Shown here: in pieces, positions 18,578 through 28,000 of the stretch | Layout of the letters: every line of letters starts with the position of its first letter | Position numbering within the stretch: position 1 is the first letter of the stretch | Assembly (NCBI RefSeq): GCF_005885605.1 | Contig: NZ_SZVP01000014.1 | Location: 36,299-100,298 of the forward strand | Source of the DNA: Colwellia ponticola | Lineage (GTDB): Bacteria > Pseudomonadota > Gammaproteobacteria > Enterobacterales > Alteromonadaceae | Direction: 5' to 3' | DNA length: 64,000 nucleotides | Notes under the pieces: generated by a model | Databases searched by the model: none | What the model saw: the letters and a program-made list of their open reading frames with translations, nothing else | Told to the model about the DNA's origin: nothing | Program-made: the position numbers and the translations under genes

Positions 18578-20149
18578 ATGGACTTTATCTGGATACTTTT
18601 CGCTTTTACCTGTGGTTTAGCTGCAAAAAAAATATCACTTCCACCATCCATTGGGTTTCTAGCCGCAGGGTTTATTCTTAATATTGCTGGTTATCAAGCA
18701 GATGCAAGCTTAAGCTTATTAAGTAATCTGGGTATTACCATCATGTTATTTACCATCGGCTTAAAGCTAAATATAACTAACCTATTTAAAACAGAAGTTT
18801 GGCTAGGCTGCTCTTTGCATACCCTACTGTGGATTATTGTCACGATAACCTTTGTTAAGATACTCGCGCTGATGTCGGTAAACTATTTCAGTGATTTAGA
18901 CTTAATGACCGCAACCTTAATCGCTTTTGCGTTAAGTTTTAGTAGTACGGTTTGCGTGATAAAGTTACTTGAAGAAAATGGTGAAATGCGTACTCGCCAT
19001 GGTAAATTAGCGGTAAGCATTCTGGTTATTCAAGATATTATTGCCGTTGCTTTTTTAGTCGCGGCAACCGGTAAAGTCCCTTCAGTTTGGGCATTTGCCC
19101 TACTTGGTTTATTCCTAATAAAGCCACTGATTAATAAATTGATTAATCATGTTGGTCACGGTGAATTAATCCCTTTAATTGGCTTTTTCTTGGCATTGGG
19201 TAGCTATGAGTTATTTGAGTTAGTCAATATTAAAGGTGATTTAGGTGCGCTACTTGTCGGTATGCTCCTCGCTTCTCACACTAAAGCGACTGAAATTAAT
19301 AAAGCGTTAATGAGCTTTAAAGATATTTTCTTAATTGGCTTTTTCCTCTCTATTGGTTTTACTGCGATACCCACCTTTGAGATGCTCGGTTTAGCCACAT
19401 TGTTAGTATTGTTAATTCCTGTTAAGTTTGCCATGTTCTATGGTATTTTTACCTTACTAAAAGTACGTTGTCGTAGTGCCTTTCTTAGTGCTTTATCATT
19501 AAGTAACTTTAGTGAATTTGGGTTAATTGTCGGTGCGCTATGTGTTGCCGCGGGTTGGTTAAGTAATGATTGGTTAGTGATTTTGGCATTAACCATGGCA
19601 GTATCTTTTATATTTACCAATATTATTTATCGTTTTGCCCATACCTTGTTCGCCAAACATAGGGATTTTTTATCTCGCTTTGAACGACAAGAAAAACTCG
19701 AAGAAGATATTTTCGCGCAACCTGAACAGCGACCGATTGTTATTATTGGTATGGGTCGCGTTGGTATGGGTGCTTATCGTGCTATCAATAGTCATAGCGG
19801 TGACTTGGCTTGGGGCTTAGATGCCGATAAAGAAAAAATCACCTCGCTGGCTGAGCAAGGCATAGATGCCTACTATGGCGATGCCGAAGACATACATTTT
19901 TGGGAAAGCTTAGATCTTTCTAAACTGGAATTGGTACTACTTACACTACCTTCAGTTCAAGATGCTATTTCTATTACCACGCAATTAAATGCCGCTAATT
20001 ATAAAGGAAGAATTGCCGCTGTTGCTCGCTTTGACGATGAACGAGTGCAACTTGAAGAATTTGGTATTGATAAAGTATTTAACTTCTATACTGAAGCTGG
20101 GGTTGGTTTTGCCGAGGAAAGTTTAGCATTAATTCCTAAACCGGCATAA
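18578..20149 (+). CDS. Cation:proton antiporter, CPA2/KefB-like with TrkA-N domain
   Basis: 523 residues. The N-terminal ~360 residues form a Na+/H+-exchanger-type domain with about 12 membrane segments, beginning 'LAAKKISLPPSIGFLAAGFIL' and including 'SFSSTVCVIKLLEENGEMRTRHGKLAVSILVIQD' (quoted in part as the core exchanger motif around residues 125-155). The C-terminal part (about 383-500) is a TrkA-N/RCK nucleotide-binding domain with the glycine-rich 'IIGMGRVGMGAY'. This architecture matches KefB/KefC/YbaL-type K+ or Na+ efflux proteins. There is no TrkA-C domain and no KefF/KefG partner nearby, so glutathione gating is unsupported. GAG ten bases before the ATG gives a modest start signal. 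Confidence 0.87.
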   Translation: MDFIWILFAFTCGLAAKKISLPPSIGFLAAGFILNIAGYQADASLSLLSNLGITIMLFTIGLKLNITNLFKTEVWLGCSLHTLLWIIVTITFVKILALMSVNYFSDLDLMTATLIAFALSFSSTVCVIKLLEENGEMRTRHGKLAVSILVIQDIIAVAFLVAATGKVPSVWAFALLGLFLIKPLINKLINHVGHGELIPLIGFFLALGSYELFELVNIKGDLGALLVGMLLASHTKATEINKALMSFKDIFLIGFFLSIGFTAIPTFEMLGLATLLVLLIPVKFAMFYGIFTLLKVRCRSAFLSALSLSNFSEFGLIVGALCVAAGWLSNDWLVILALTMAVSFIFTNIIYRFAHTLFAKHRDFLSRFERQEKLEEDIFAQPEQRPIVIIGMGRVGMGAYRAINSHSGDLAWGLDADKEKITSLAEQGIDAYYGDAEDIHFWESLDLSKLELVLLTLPSVQDAISITTQLNAANYKGRIAAVARFDDERVQLEEFGIDKVFNFYTEAGVGFAEESLALIPKPA

Positions 20150-20178
20150 TGAGCAAATAGCTCAGCGCTTTAGCTAAT

Positions 20179-20210
20179 AATAAAGCCCAAACTCAGGGTT
20201 GGGCTTTATT
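20179..20210. terminator. Bidirectional intrinsic terminator between the antiporter and tatD
   Basis: A perfect 12-bp stem, AATAAAGCCCAA (20179-20190) with TTGGGCTTTATT (20199-20210), has an 8-base loop and A/T-rich flanks. It sits 30 bases after the antiporter stop and 12 bases from the tatD stop and can serve both convergent genes. Confidence 0.85.
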
Positions 20211-20221
20211 GCCATCAATAT

Positions 20222-20989
20222 TTAAAGTTTAAATAATCGATTAAAGTTATCCGTTGAAAGTTTCGCAATTTCTTCAACTGACTGACCACGAATGCTGGCT
20301 AAATGCTTAGCAACTTCGACCACATAAGCCGGTTGATTCTCTTTACCGCGATGCGGCACAGGTGCAAGGTAAGGTGCATCGGTTTCAATCAAAAATTTAT
20401 CATCTGGCACTAGTGCTGCTACTTCTCTTAACTCATGGGCATTTTTAAAAGTAACAATACCTGAAAAAGAAATATAAAAGCCTAACGCTATTGCCTGCTC
20501 TGCCATCTCCCAACTTTCAGTAAAACAATGCAGAATACCGCCAACTTGATCTGCCCCTTCACTACGCAATAACGATAAGGTATCTTCTTGTGCGGCGCGA
20601 GTATGAATAATAAGTGGTTTATTTAATTGTTTAGCAACCTGAATATGCTTTTTAAAGGAGTCCAGTTGCAGTGCTTTAGTTTCAGGTGCGTAATGATAAT
20701 CAAGTCCAGTTTCACCAATAGCAATAACACGCTCATGGCGACTTAACGTTAATAATTGCTCAGGAATAATTTCATCGTCTTGGTTTAGTGGATGAGCGCC
20801 ACAAGTTAAAAACACATTATCATAATGGGTCGTTTTTTCTGCCATGGCAGGAAAGTCGGCTAAAGTGACGCTAACACAAAGCAGTTTATCTACTTTTGCC
20901 GCTTGGGCGGCATCAATAACATTATCGAGGCTATTATCATAAAGCGATAAGTTAAGGCGGTCTAAATGGCAATGAGAATCTATAAACAA
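20222..20989 (-). CDS. tatD: TatD family metal-dependent hydrolase, TTG start
   Basis: 255 residues from TTG20989. TatD proteins begin at the metal-binding 'FIDSHCHLD' strand. The frame is open 108 bases further upstream (ATG at 21097), but that would add 36 hydrophobic residues not seen in the family. The TTG has a perfect AGGAG seven bases upstream (20997-21001), which decides the start. Later metal-site motifs are 'IGETGLDYHY', 'KPLIIHTRAAQEDT', 'GILHCFTES' and 'LIETDAPYLAP'. The family comprises 3'-5' DNA exonucleases/hydrolases with a TIM-barrel amidohydrolase fold. It is the last gene of the pabC-mltG-tmk-holB-pilZ-tatD run. Confidence 0.9.
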   Translation of the reverse strand: MFIDSHCHLDRLNLSLYDNSLDNVIDAAQAAKVDKLLCVSVTLADFPAMAEKTTHYDNVFLTCGAHPLNQDDEIIPEQLLTLSRHERVIAIGETGLDYHYAPETKALQLDSFKKHIQVAKQLNKPLIIHTRAAQEDTLSLLRSEGADQVGGILHCFTESWEMAEQAIALGFYISFSGIVTFKNAHELREVAALVPDDKFLIETDAPYLAPVPHRGKENQPAYVVEVAKHLASIRGQSVEEIAKLSTDNFNRLFKL

Positions 20990-21103
20990 CGAGGAGCTCC
21001 TGTACTTAACTAGTTGATTGATTAAAAAGAATGTGAATAAGTGATAAGAAATGGCGCGCATAAATATAAAGCACAAATGCTTACCACATCTAAACAAAGC
21101 ACT

Positions 21104-21430
21104 TTACATGGTCAATGTTGGCTCTGAAGAGTTTAATTGTCGAGCAATAATTTGTTCAATTTGATAGCGTACTTTATCGGGGTCTTTAACAAAGTTAATA
21201 CCCACACCTGGCGGTGTACCATTTTGTGCGCCAATAGGGGTTAACCAACACACCTGACCATGAACAATCGATTCCTCTAACGCATCAGGTAATAATATTT
21301 TTAACTCAACATTGTCACCGAGTTCATATTGGCGTGGCGTTCGAACAAAAACACCGCCTTTGTTAAGAAAGGGCATAAAAGCAAGATATAAATCACGCTC
21401 TGAATGAAACTCTACCGTTAATGGTACCAA
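21104..21430 (-). CDS. PilZ domain protein between holB and tatD, TTG start
   Basis: 108 residues. A PilZ-type beta-barrel: 'LAFMPFLNKGGVFVRTPRQYELGDNVELKILLPDALEESIVHGQVCWLTPIGAQ' (residues about 16-70) followed by 'GVGINF'. The c-di-GMP-binding RxxxR and D/NxSxxG motifs of canonical PilZ proteins are not visible, as in the PilZ protein itself, which works in type IV pilus biogenesis without binding c-di-GMP. The start is TTG at 21430, with AGGGGG seven bases upstream and a stop codon further upstream in frame. The position after tmk-holB is the usual one for pilZ in gammaproteobacteria. Confidence 0.85.
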   Translation of the reverse strand: MVPLTVEFHSERDLYLAFMPFLNKGGVFVRTPRQYELGDNVELKILLPDALEESIVHGQVCWLTPIGAQNGTPPGVGINFVKDPDKVRYQIEQIIARQLNSSEPTLTM

Positions 21431-21471
21431 GATGCGCCCCCTATTTTGATAGTCTAACGATTTATTTATCG

Positions 21472-22485
21472 TTATGGTCTAACGATGCAATCTATCGTCA
21501 TCAGTAGCTGCTCAACAGCTAATTGTCTATTCGTTTGACTATACGATTTTATCAGTTTATTACTACTGATGATAGCTTGATACAGTTGGTTAAGCACTGC
21601 TGCCGGTATTTTACGCTGAGCGTTTAGTGCCGCTTGCTGTTCTTGGTTAGCGAGGTAATGCTGTCTCATCAGGTTAGCCGTTATTTTTTCTAACCAACGC
21701 AAGCCATGTTTATTATCAACAAGTTGGCTAAGTAACTCACCTTCATTTTGACCGTTATAAATATAATTAATAACGTGCTGGGTAAACACTTTACATTGCT
21801 GAAAAACATCCTCGTCCGTTAACTCTGCTAAGTGCGATAAATTAACAAAAGCATGTTCGTTAAGCGTTTCCGTTATCATTGCGTTATCTGGTGATCGCAC
21901 GTCATTATCCATAGAGGTTAACGAAGCATTTGATGAGCTAAGTTGCGCTAACAAAGCGGCACCGATCTTAGGTCTAATAATGTAAACAGCGCAGCGACTG
22001 ATAATGGTGGGTAATAAGCTTTCAATATCCTCGGTTGTGAGCACAATATAGCTATTAGGGCTTGGCTCTTCTAACGTTTTTAATAAAGCGTTAGCGGCCG
22101 CTACTGTCATTCGTTGTGCTTGTGGAATATATATCGTTTTGACTTTACCTAAATGAGCCGTTTTTTCTAAAAAGGCATTACCACGGCGAATGTCGTCAAC
22201 CCCTAAGGTTTTATTGTCGCTGTCCAATAATAGGTGATCGGGATAATTATTACTTTTTCTTAATAAACAGGCTTTGCATTGTCCGCAGGCATGATTAATA
22301 GTCTCCGATTCAGACGAATCTTGACTTGCTAAGGGCTGTTGACAAATTAACAAGGCAATTAACCACTGTGCTAAAACACCTTTACCAGAGCCTTCAATAC
22401 CTTGGATAATAATGGCATGAGCTAAGCTTTTTTGTTGAAACTGTCGACTTAATTGTCGTTGTTTTTCACGGCAAATGGGTAACAT
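21472..22485 (-). CDS. holB: DNA polymerase III subunit delta'
   Basis: 337 residues. The clamp-loader delta' subunit, part of the complex that loads the beta clamp. The N-terminal AAA+ fold has a degenerate P-loop 'GIEGSGKGVLAQW' and a zinc module formed by a cysteine in 'LLICQQP' and three in 'ACGQCKACLLRK'; relative to E. coli there is a longer polar loop between the first two cysteines. 'LLKTLEEPSPNSYIVLTTE' and the arginine-finger-region motif 'IISRC' follow. The gene starts 9 bases after the tmk stop. Confidence 0.92.
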   Translation of the reverse strand: MLPICREKQRQLSRQFQQKSLAHAIIIQGIEGSGKGVLAQWLIALLICQQPLASQDSSESETINHACGQCKACLLRKSNNYPDHLLLDSDNKTLGVDDIRRGNAFLEKTAHLGKVKTIYIPQAQRMTVAAANALLKTLEEPSPNSYIVLTTEDIESLLPTIISRCAVYIIRPKIGAALLAQLSSSNASLTSMDNDVRSPDNAMITETLNEHAFVNLSHLAELTDEDVFQQCKVFTQHVINYIYNGQNEGELLSQLVDNKHGLRWLEKITANLMRQHYLANQEQQAALNAQRKIPAAVLNQLYQAIISSNKLIKSYSQTNRQLAVEQLLMTIDCIVRP

Positions 22486-22494
22486 ATTTGCTTT

Positions 22495-23133
22495 CTAATC
22501 CACGGTTGCTTTAGCGATAAATTCACTGACAGTCGTCGCTATATCCTGATGTACTTTTAACATAGGCTGCGCGGCATCAACGGTAATAATAGTGGTATCT
22601 TGTGCTGCTAATTCTCGATATTTATCATGGACACGCATAAAAAAATCCATTTTCTCTAACTCTATACGATCTAAATCACCACGAGCTTGCGCACGTGATA
22701 AGCCAATATGCGGGTCTATATCTAAATAAATGGTGATATCAGGACAAAAACCTTTTAAGGTAATTTCTCTAATCGTATTCATGGTTGCTTCGTCAAAACC
22801 TCGACCACCACCTTGATAGGCACGCGAGCTTAAATCATGGCGATCGCCTATTACCCATTTTCCAGCAGCTAAAGTGGGTAATATTTTATTGGCCAATAAC
22901 TGGCTACGACTCGCATACATCAATAATAACTCTGTTTCGACGGTGAGTTTTTCTTGATGGTCTACTGATTTGACCATATCACGTAACGCTTCAGCTAAAG
23001 GCGTACCGCCAGGCTCTCTGGTATTAACATAATCGATACCTTGCTCAATTAAAATATTTTCAATGACAGTGATGGCTGAAGACTTTCCTGCGCCTTCCAT
23101 ACCCTCAATGACGATAAACTTACCTGTAGACAT
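22495..23133 (-). CDS. tmk: Thymidylate kinase
   Basis: 212 residues, normal length. It phosphorylates dTMP to dTDP in the cytoplasm. The P-loop 'GMEGAGKSS' lies at residues 11-19, the nucleotide-binding 'DTREPGGTPLAE'-type segment reads 'NTREPGGTPLAEALRD', and the substrate-site signature 'DRHDLSSRAYQGGGRG' is clear. It is embedded in the mltG-tmk-holB-pilZ-tatD run, 68 bases after mltG. Confidence 0.96.
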   Translation of the reverse strand: MSTGKFIVIEGMEGAGKSSAITVIENILIEQGIDYVNTREPGGTPLAEALRDMVKSVDHQEKLTVETELLLMYASRSQLLANKILPTLAAGKWVIGDRHDLSSRAYQGGGRGFDEATMNTIREITLKGFCPDITIYLDIDPHIGLSRAQARGDLDRIELEKMDFFMRVHDKYRELAAQDTTIITVDAAQPMLKVHQDIATTVSEFIAKATVD

Positions 23134-23201
23134 AGTTAATATTTGACCTTTTATCAGTGATTTCGTGCTATATAATCAATTGTATTGGTTATATATGCTT
23201 G

Positions 23202-24206
23202 CTATTTTTGTCTTTGCTTTGCTAAATAACGTTTTACCGCCAGATTATGCTCAGCTAGCGTTTTACTAAATACATGTTTGCCATCACCACCACTGACAAA
23301 ATAATAGTAATCACTCGTCGCTGGTTTTAGCGTTGCTTCGAGCGCAGATAAACCGGTTAAGGCAATAGGTGTTGGCGGTAGACCATTAATTCTATAAGTA
23401 TTGTAAGCTGTTTTTTCACGTAAATGTGCACGGGTAATATCACCTTGATAACGTTTACCTAAGCCATAAATCACTGTTGGATCGGTTTGTAAACGCATTC
23501 TTTTACGTAAACGGTTAACAAATACTGAAGAGATAAGAGGTTGCTCAGCAATATAACTGGTTTCTTTTTCAATAATCGAGGCCATAATTAACGCTTGATA
23601 AGGTGTTTTATAAGGCAAATTTTCGGCTCTATTTTGCCATAAGTCCGTTAATGTACTTTGCATATTGGCATAAGCGCGCTTCAACAGTGTAATATCTTGC
23701 GTATTGGCAGTAAAAGCGTAGGTATCAGGAAATAACCACCCTTCTGGGTTTTCATAATGAATACCTAGACGAGCTGCCACCTCACTGACCCCTACATCAG
23801 CAATACTGTGCTTAATATAAGGATGCTCAGCGACTATCGCTAAAGCATCTTCAAAGCGTGTTCCTTCAATAAAGGTAATAGAAAACTGGTGCTCTTTACC
23901 TTCAACAAGCTGAGTTAATAATTGCGCTAACGTAGTCCCTTTTGTGATTTGGTACGTACCCGCTTTAATATTAGCTTTTTCAGGTAATAATCGCCCGTAA
24001 TTTCTTAGCCAAAAATACGTTGGTATCCATTGCATTTGTACTAATTGTTTAGCAAAGGAGCTAATAGAGCTACCTGGTTTTATTGTTATAAAGTTATTTT
24101 TTTCAATCACTAGTGGCGCTTTTAACGCTTGATCAAATTGATAAACGACAGCACTAACACAGCCGAGCGATAATAATAATATAATAATAATAAATTTTTT
24201 GAGCAC
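23202..24206 (-). CDS. mltG: Endolytic transglycosylase MltG (YceG)
   Basis: 334 residues. Cleaves nascent peptidoglycan strands near the inner membrane and is thought to end glycan chain growth. One N-terminal membrane anchor (about 4-20) precedes a LysM-like region. The YceG catalytic domain has 'FIEGTRFEDALAIV', 'EGWLFPDTYAF', the catalytic-glutamate motif 'ASIIEKETSY' and 'LQTDPTVIYGLG'. The start is GTG24206, with AAGGGA five bases upstream. Downstream of pabC and upstream of tmk, as in E. coli. Confidence 0.95.
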   Translation of the reverse strand: MLKKFIIIILLLSLGCVSAVVYQFDQALKAPLVIEKNNFITIKPGSSISSFAKQLVQMQWIPTYFWLRNYGRLLPEKANIKAGTYQITKGTTLAQLLTQLVEGKEHQFSITFIEGTRFEDALAIVAEHPYIKHSIADVGVSEVAARLGIHYENPEGWLFPDTYAFTANTQDITLLKRAYANMQSTLTDLWQNRAENLPYKTPYQALIMASIIEKETSYIAEQPLISSVFVNRLRKRMRLQTDPTVIYGLGKRYQGDITRAHLREKTAYNTYRINGLPPTPIALTGLSALEATLKPATSDYYYFVSGGDGKHVFSKTLAEHNLAVKRYLAKQRQK

Positions 24207-24272
24207 AAATTTCCCTTAAGGCTAATAAATGGCAGCTTGCTTTACTTCGATTGTTTAACTCAATGAGCTAAT

Positions 24273-25091
24273 TTAGATCATACCTTGCATTCGCTGCTGA
24301 ATTTGTTGCACAGCTTCAACAGCAAGGTGACGATTATTATATGTTTTGACCGGTATAATACCCATTAACGCATTACAGATAAACATACCTTGAACTTCTT
24401 TTAAGTCACTTAGCTTACTTTGACATATTTTTATCTTTGGATTTTGCGCGATAATAGTTTGTCGAATAATACCATTAACGCCTGACATTGATAGATCAGG
24501 GGTAGACAGTTGATCATCTAACCAATAAAACACATTAGCACTCGTCGCCTCGACTACATAACCTTGGTTATTCGTCACCACGAGATCATCTTCGATACGC
24601 TCATCAAGTTCCGCTCTTAATAATACTTGCTCAAGCCTATTTAGGTGCTTAAGCCCTGCCAGCATAGTACTGGTGCCAAGTTGTTGCTCGCTATCGCCAA
24701 GGGTAATACCTTTTTGCGCGAGTTCAGGGTAATGCTCAGGAAAATCAGACACCGTAATAATAATATTCATCGCATTATCATTAAGCCCTATTCTAGAATA
24801 GCCTCTGCCGCCACTACCCGTAGTTATCATAACTTTTAATACCGCTAACGAAAAAGTACTAGCAACGTTGGGTAATTGTTGGCTTAACTGGGTATGTAAA
24901 TGCTGAATAAACGCTAAAGGAAGCTTTAATCGCTGACAACCAACGACCAAGCGTTCAATATGCTTAGCTAATAATATCACCTGACCATTGACAATTTTAG
25001 CGGTAGTAAATAAACCATCACCATAGGCTAAACCCCTATCGGTTAGGGCTATTGTAGTTTGTTGTTGACCATTTACAGAGCAATATTTCAT
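24273..25091 (-). CDS. pabC: Aminodeoxychorismate lyase
   Basis: 272 residues, PLP fold type IV. It converts 4-amino-4-deoxychorismate to p-aminobenzoate plus pyruvate for folate synthesis. The PLP lysine is Lys148 in 'GLKHLNRLEQ'. 'DRGLAYGDGLFTT' near the N-terminus and 'EATSANVFYW' are the usual family signatures. It is separated from fabF by an intrinsic terminator, so it probably has its own promoter and heads the pabC-mltG-tmk-holB-pilZ-tatD operon. No strong ribosome binding site is visible before ATG25091. Confidence 0.92.
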   Translation of the reverse strand: MKYCSVNGQQQTTIALTDRGLAYGDGLFTTAKIVNGQVILLAKHIERLVVGCQRLKLPLAFIQHLHTQLSQQLPNVASTFSLAVLKVMITTGSGGRGYSRIGLNDNAMNIIITVSDFPEHYPELAQKGITLGDSEQQLGTSTMLAGLKHLNRLEQVLLRAELDERIEDDLVVTNNQGYVVEATSANVFYWLDDQLSTPDLSMSGVNGIIRQTIIAQNPKIKICQSKLSDLKEVQGMFICNALMGIIPVKTYNNRHLAVEAVQQIQQRMQGMI

Positions 25092-25151
25092 CAGAGGCTA
25101 CGCTAATAGTTAAAAGTAATAAGTAAAATAATATTATTAAAGCTCGATTAT

Positions 25152-25198
25152 AAAAAAGCCTGAACACCAACTCAATAATGAGCTGAGTATTCAGGCTT
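25152..25198 (-). terminator. Intrinsic terminator after fabF
   Basis: On the minus strand GAAGCCTGAA...TTCAGGCTTTTTT forms a long stem with an inner CTCA/TGAG helix and ends in six T residues. It lies between the fabF stop (25296) and the pabC start (25091), so it separates the fatty-acid genes from the pabC operon. Confidence 0.88.
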
Positions 25199-25295
25199 CT
25201 CTATTATCTAACGTTATGGCTAATTACTGAGACGGTTAATGTGCTCGAATAACTTTATTAAGACCGCACTTTTAAAGTGATAAGCCTTTTACAGC

Positions 25296-26534
25296 TTAAA
25301 TCTTTTTAAAGATTAACGAGCCATTAGTACCGCCAAAACCAAATGAATTACACAGTACATACTCAAGCTCAACATCACGTGCTGCACCCGCAATGTAATC
25401 AAGGTCACAACCCGCGCCTGGGTTATCTAGGTTGATTGTTGGTGGTACTTGGTTGTTCATCAGTGCTTGAATGCTAAAAATAGCTTCAACAGAGCCTGCT
25501 GCGCCTAATAAATGCCCTGTCATAGACTTAGTAGAGCCCATCATGACATTTTGTGCACTATCACCAAACACCGTTTTTACAGCATTGGTTTCTGCAATAT
25601 CACCTGCTGGTGTTGAGGTACCATGAGCATTGATATAACCAATTTTGCTAACATCTACTTTGGCATCATTAATCGCATTTTGCATAGCACGCGCAGCGCC
25701 ATCACCATTTTCAGGCGGTGACGTCATATGATAAGCATCGCCACTCATACCAAAGCCTACAAGCTCAGCATAAATTTTTGCCCCACGCGCTTTTGCGTGT
25801 TCATATTCTTCAACCACAATAACACCGGCGCCGTCACCCAGTACAAAACCATCACGGTCTTTATCCCAAGGACGAGAAGCAGCTTGAGGGTCGTCATTAC
25901 GACGAGATAGCGCACGCGCAGCACCAAAACCACCCATACCCAGTGTTGTTGACGCTTTTTCAGCGCCACCAGCAACAACAGCATCAGCATCGCCGTAAGC
26001 AATCATACGTGCGGCATGACCAATGTTATGAACGCCACTAGTACAAGCTGTAGTAATAGCAATGTTAGGCCCTTGCAAACCAAACATAATAGATAAATTA
26101 CCCGCGATCATGTTAATGATGGTTGAAGGCACAAAAAAAGGTGATAACTTACGTGGATTACCACCCGCTTGTAGTAACTTTTGATGATTTTCTTCAATTA
26201 AGCCTAAACCACCAATACCTGAGCCAATAGCTACGCCAATACGCGGAGCATTTTGCTCGGTCACTTCAAGACCTGAATCTTTGAAAGCTTGCACACCAGC
26301 AGCAATACCATATTGAATAAAAAGATCCATTTTTTTGGCTTCTTTTCGTTCCATATAATTTTGGGCATCAAAGTTTTTAACTAAGCCAGCAAATTTAGTA
26401 GGATAATCGGAGGTATCAAAATGATCAATACTGCCTATACCACTTTTACCAAGTAGTAGGTTTTGCCATGTTTCTTCTGCTGTGTTGGCTAGTGGGCTAA
26501 GCATGCCCATGCCAGTAACGACTACACGTCTCAT
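25296..26534 (-). CDS. fabF: Beta-ketoacyl-ACP synthase II
   Basis: 412 residues, standard length. It elongates acyl-ACP with malonyl-ACP in fatty acid synthesis. The catalytic Cys164 is in '[11 protein letters not shown]', and the two histidines are in '[11 protein letters not shown]' and '[14 protein letters not shown]'. The closing '[14 protein letters not shown]' is typical. KAS II helps control unsaturated fatty acid content in response to temperature in E. coli. It has intrinsic terminators both before it (after acpP) and after it. Confidence 0.97.
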   Translation of the reverse strand: MRRVVVTGMGMLSPLANTAEETWQNLLLGKSGIGSIDHFDTSDYPTKFAGLVKNFDAQNYMERKEAKKMDLFIQYGIAAGVQAFKDSGLEVTEQNAPRIGVAIGSGIGGLGLIEENHQKLLQAGGNPRKLSPFFVPSTIINMIAGNLSIMFGLQGPNIAITTACTSGVHNIGHAARMIAYGDADAVVAGGAEKASTTLGMGGFGAARALSRRNDDPQAASRPWDKDRDGFVLGDGAGVIVVEEYEHAKARGAKIYAELVGFGMSGDAYHMTSPPENGDGAARAMQNAINDAKVDVSKIGYINAHGTSTPAGDIAETNAVKTVFGDSAQNVMMGSTKSMTGHLLGAAGSVEAIFSIQALMNNQVPPTINLDNPGAGCDLDYIAGAARDVELEYVLCNSFGFGGTNGSLIFKKI

Positions 26535-26668
26535 AATAGCGTTGCCTCTGAAAATTAAAGGTATGACTCAATTATACCATTGCGTATACACTCGTTACCA
26601 AGTAAGCAGCATATGTATGCACTGCATTTTGTACGGTAATGAGTATATCGTTATGTTAAAGATAAAAA

Positions 26669-26703
26669 AAAAGCGGTCACTTACAATGAAGTATACCGCT
26701 TTT
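26669..26703 (-). terminator. Intrinsic terminator after acpP
   Basis: AAAAGCGGT (26669-26677) pairs with ACCGCTTTT (26695-26703), with an inner ACTT/AAGT helix. Read on the minus strand the stem is followed by a run of T residues. It lies about 40 bases after the acpP stop and probably limits read-through into fabF, so acpP can be expressed at a higher level. Confidence 0.85.
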
Positions 26704-26743
26704 ATTATTTTATTAAGCCCGATAAAATCGAACTTATTAACAA

Positions 26744-26977
26744 TTACTGATTAGCAGTAACGTAATCGATTGCTGCTTGAACTGTAGTAATTTTCTCAGC
26801 TTCTTCGTCAGGAATTTCAGTATCAAATTCTTCTTCTAACGCCATAACTAATTCAACAGTGTCTAATGAGTCAGCACCTAAGTCATCAACGAATGATGAA
26901 TCAATTTTTACTTCTGCTTCACTAACACCTAATTGTTCAACTGTAATTTTCTTTACGCGTTCTTCGATATTACTCAT
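26744..26977 (-). CDS. acpP: Acyl carrier protein
   Basis: 77 residues, strongly acidic. The phosphopantetheine attachment site is Ser37 in '[18 protein letters not shown]'. It carries growing acyl chains for the Fab enzymes and donates them to PlsX/PlsY. AAGGA six bases before ATG26977 is a strong ribosome binding site. The canonical fabG-acpP-fabF order is kept, and the gene has its own downstream terminator. Confidence 0.98.
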   Translation of the reverse strand: MSNIEERVKKITVEQLGVSEAEVKIDSSFVDDLGADSLDTVELVMALEEEFDTEIPDEEAEKITTVQAAIDYVTANQ

Positions 26978-27136
26978 TTTATTTCCTTTACTGAAAGTTC
27001 ATTTTTTCAAATTGTGTGTAGTGTATTCGCCAATAGCCTGCCATGCAAGCATCTAATTCAATTTTTTATTCTGGTCTAACCTGTTGAACTATTGAAAAAT
27101 ATTACAAAAAAACGTGTAAGCCATAATAATAAAGGC

Positions 27137-27883
27137 TTACACCATATACATACCACCGTTAACATGGATAGTTTCACCAGTAATATAAGCTGCAGCATCT
27201 GACGCTAAAAAGGCGACTGTTGATGCAATTTCTTCTGGTTTACCTAAACGGTTAGCCGGTACTTGTGAGAAAATCGCTTCTTTTTGCTCATCGGTTAGCT
27301 CTTTGGTCATATCGGTATCGATAAAGCCTGGAGAAACGGTGTTAACGGTAATACCGCGAGAAGCAACTTCACGCGCTAATGCTTTAGTAAAGCCAAGTAA
27401 GCCTGCTTTAGCGGTAGCATAATTGACTTGACCGGCGTTCCCCATAGTGCCAACAACTGAACCGATGTTGATAATACGACCAGTACGTTTTTTCATCATT
27501 GGGCGAATAGCTGCTTTACTTACTTTGAAAACTGACGTTAGGTTAGTCTCAATAATGTCTGACCATTCATCTTCTTTCATACGCATAAACAAGTTATCGC
27601 GCGTAATACCGGCATTATTGACTAAAATATCAATAGCGCCGTGTGCCTCTTTAATTGCAGTGAACATATCAGCAATAGACTCATCATTGGTCACGTTAAG
27701 TACTAAGCCCATACCGGTACCACTTTGAGCAGTTAAGTACTCTGCTATTTGATTAGCACCTTTTTCTGATGTGGCCGTACCAATGACAGTTGCACCAAGT
27801 GACTGTAATTGTTTGGCTATTGCTTTACCAATACCACGGCTTGCACCTGTCACTAAAGCGACCTTACCTTCTAAAGAAAACAT
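27137..27883 (-). CDS. fabG: 3-oxoacyl-ACP reductase
   Basis: 248 residues. A short-chain dehydrogenase that reduces 3-oxoacyl-ACP with NADPH. It has the cofactor loop 'VTGASRGIGKAIA', 'LVNNAGITRDNL', and the catalytic Ser and Tyr-x-x-x-Lys in 'NIGSVVG' and 'NYATAKAG'. An in-frame GTG at 27895 would add four residues, but the product from ATG27883 ('MFSLEGKVALVTG') aligns best with E. coli FabG ('MNFEGKIALVTG'), and neither start has a strong ribosome binding site. It lies between fabD and acpP. Confidence 0.96.
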   Translation of the reverse strand: MFSLEGKVALVTGASRGIGKAIAKQLQSLGATVIGTATSEKGANQIAEYLTAQSGTGMGLVLNVTNDESIADMFTAIKEAHGAIDILVNNAGITRDNLFMRMKEDEWSDIIETNLTSVFKVSKAAIRPMMKKRTGRIINIGSVVGTMGNAGQVNYATAKAGLLGFTKALAREVASRGITVNTVSPGFIDTDMTKELTDEQKEAIFSQVPANRLGKPEEIASTVAFLASDAAAYITGETIHVNGGMYMV

Positions 27884-28000
27884 ATTTTTACTCACTATTT
27901 TTATTTTATAGCGTTAGCCTGCTAATTCAAAGTAACGCATTATTTATATGTATTTGATAATATTAATTTTAATCGCTTATTAACATAAGTAACATTAATA

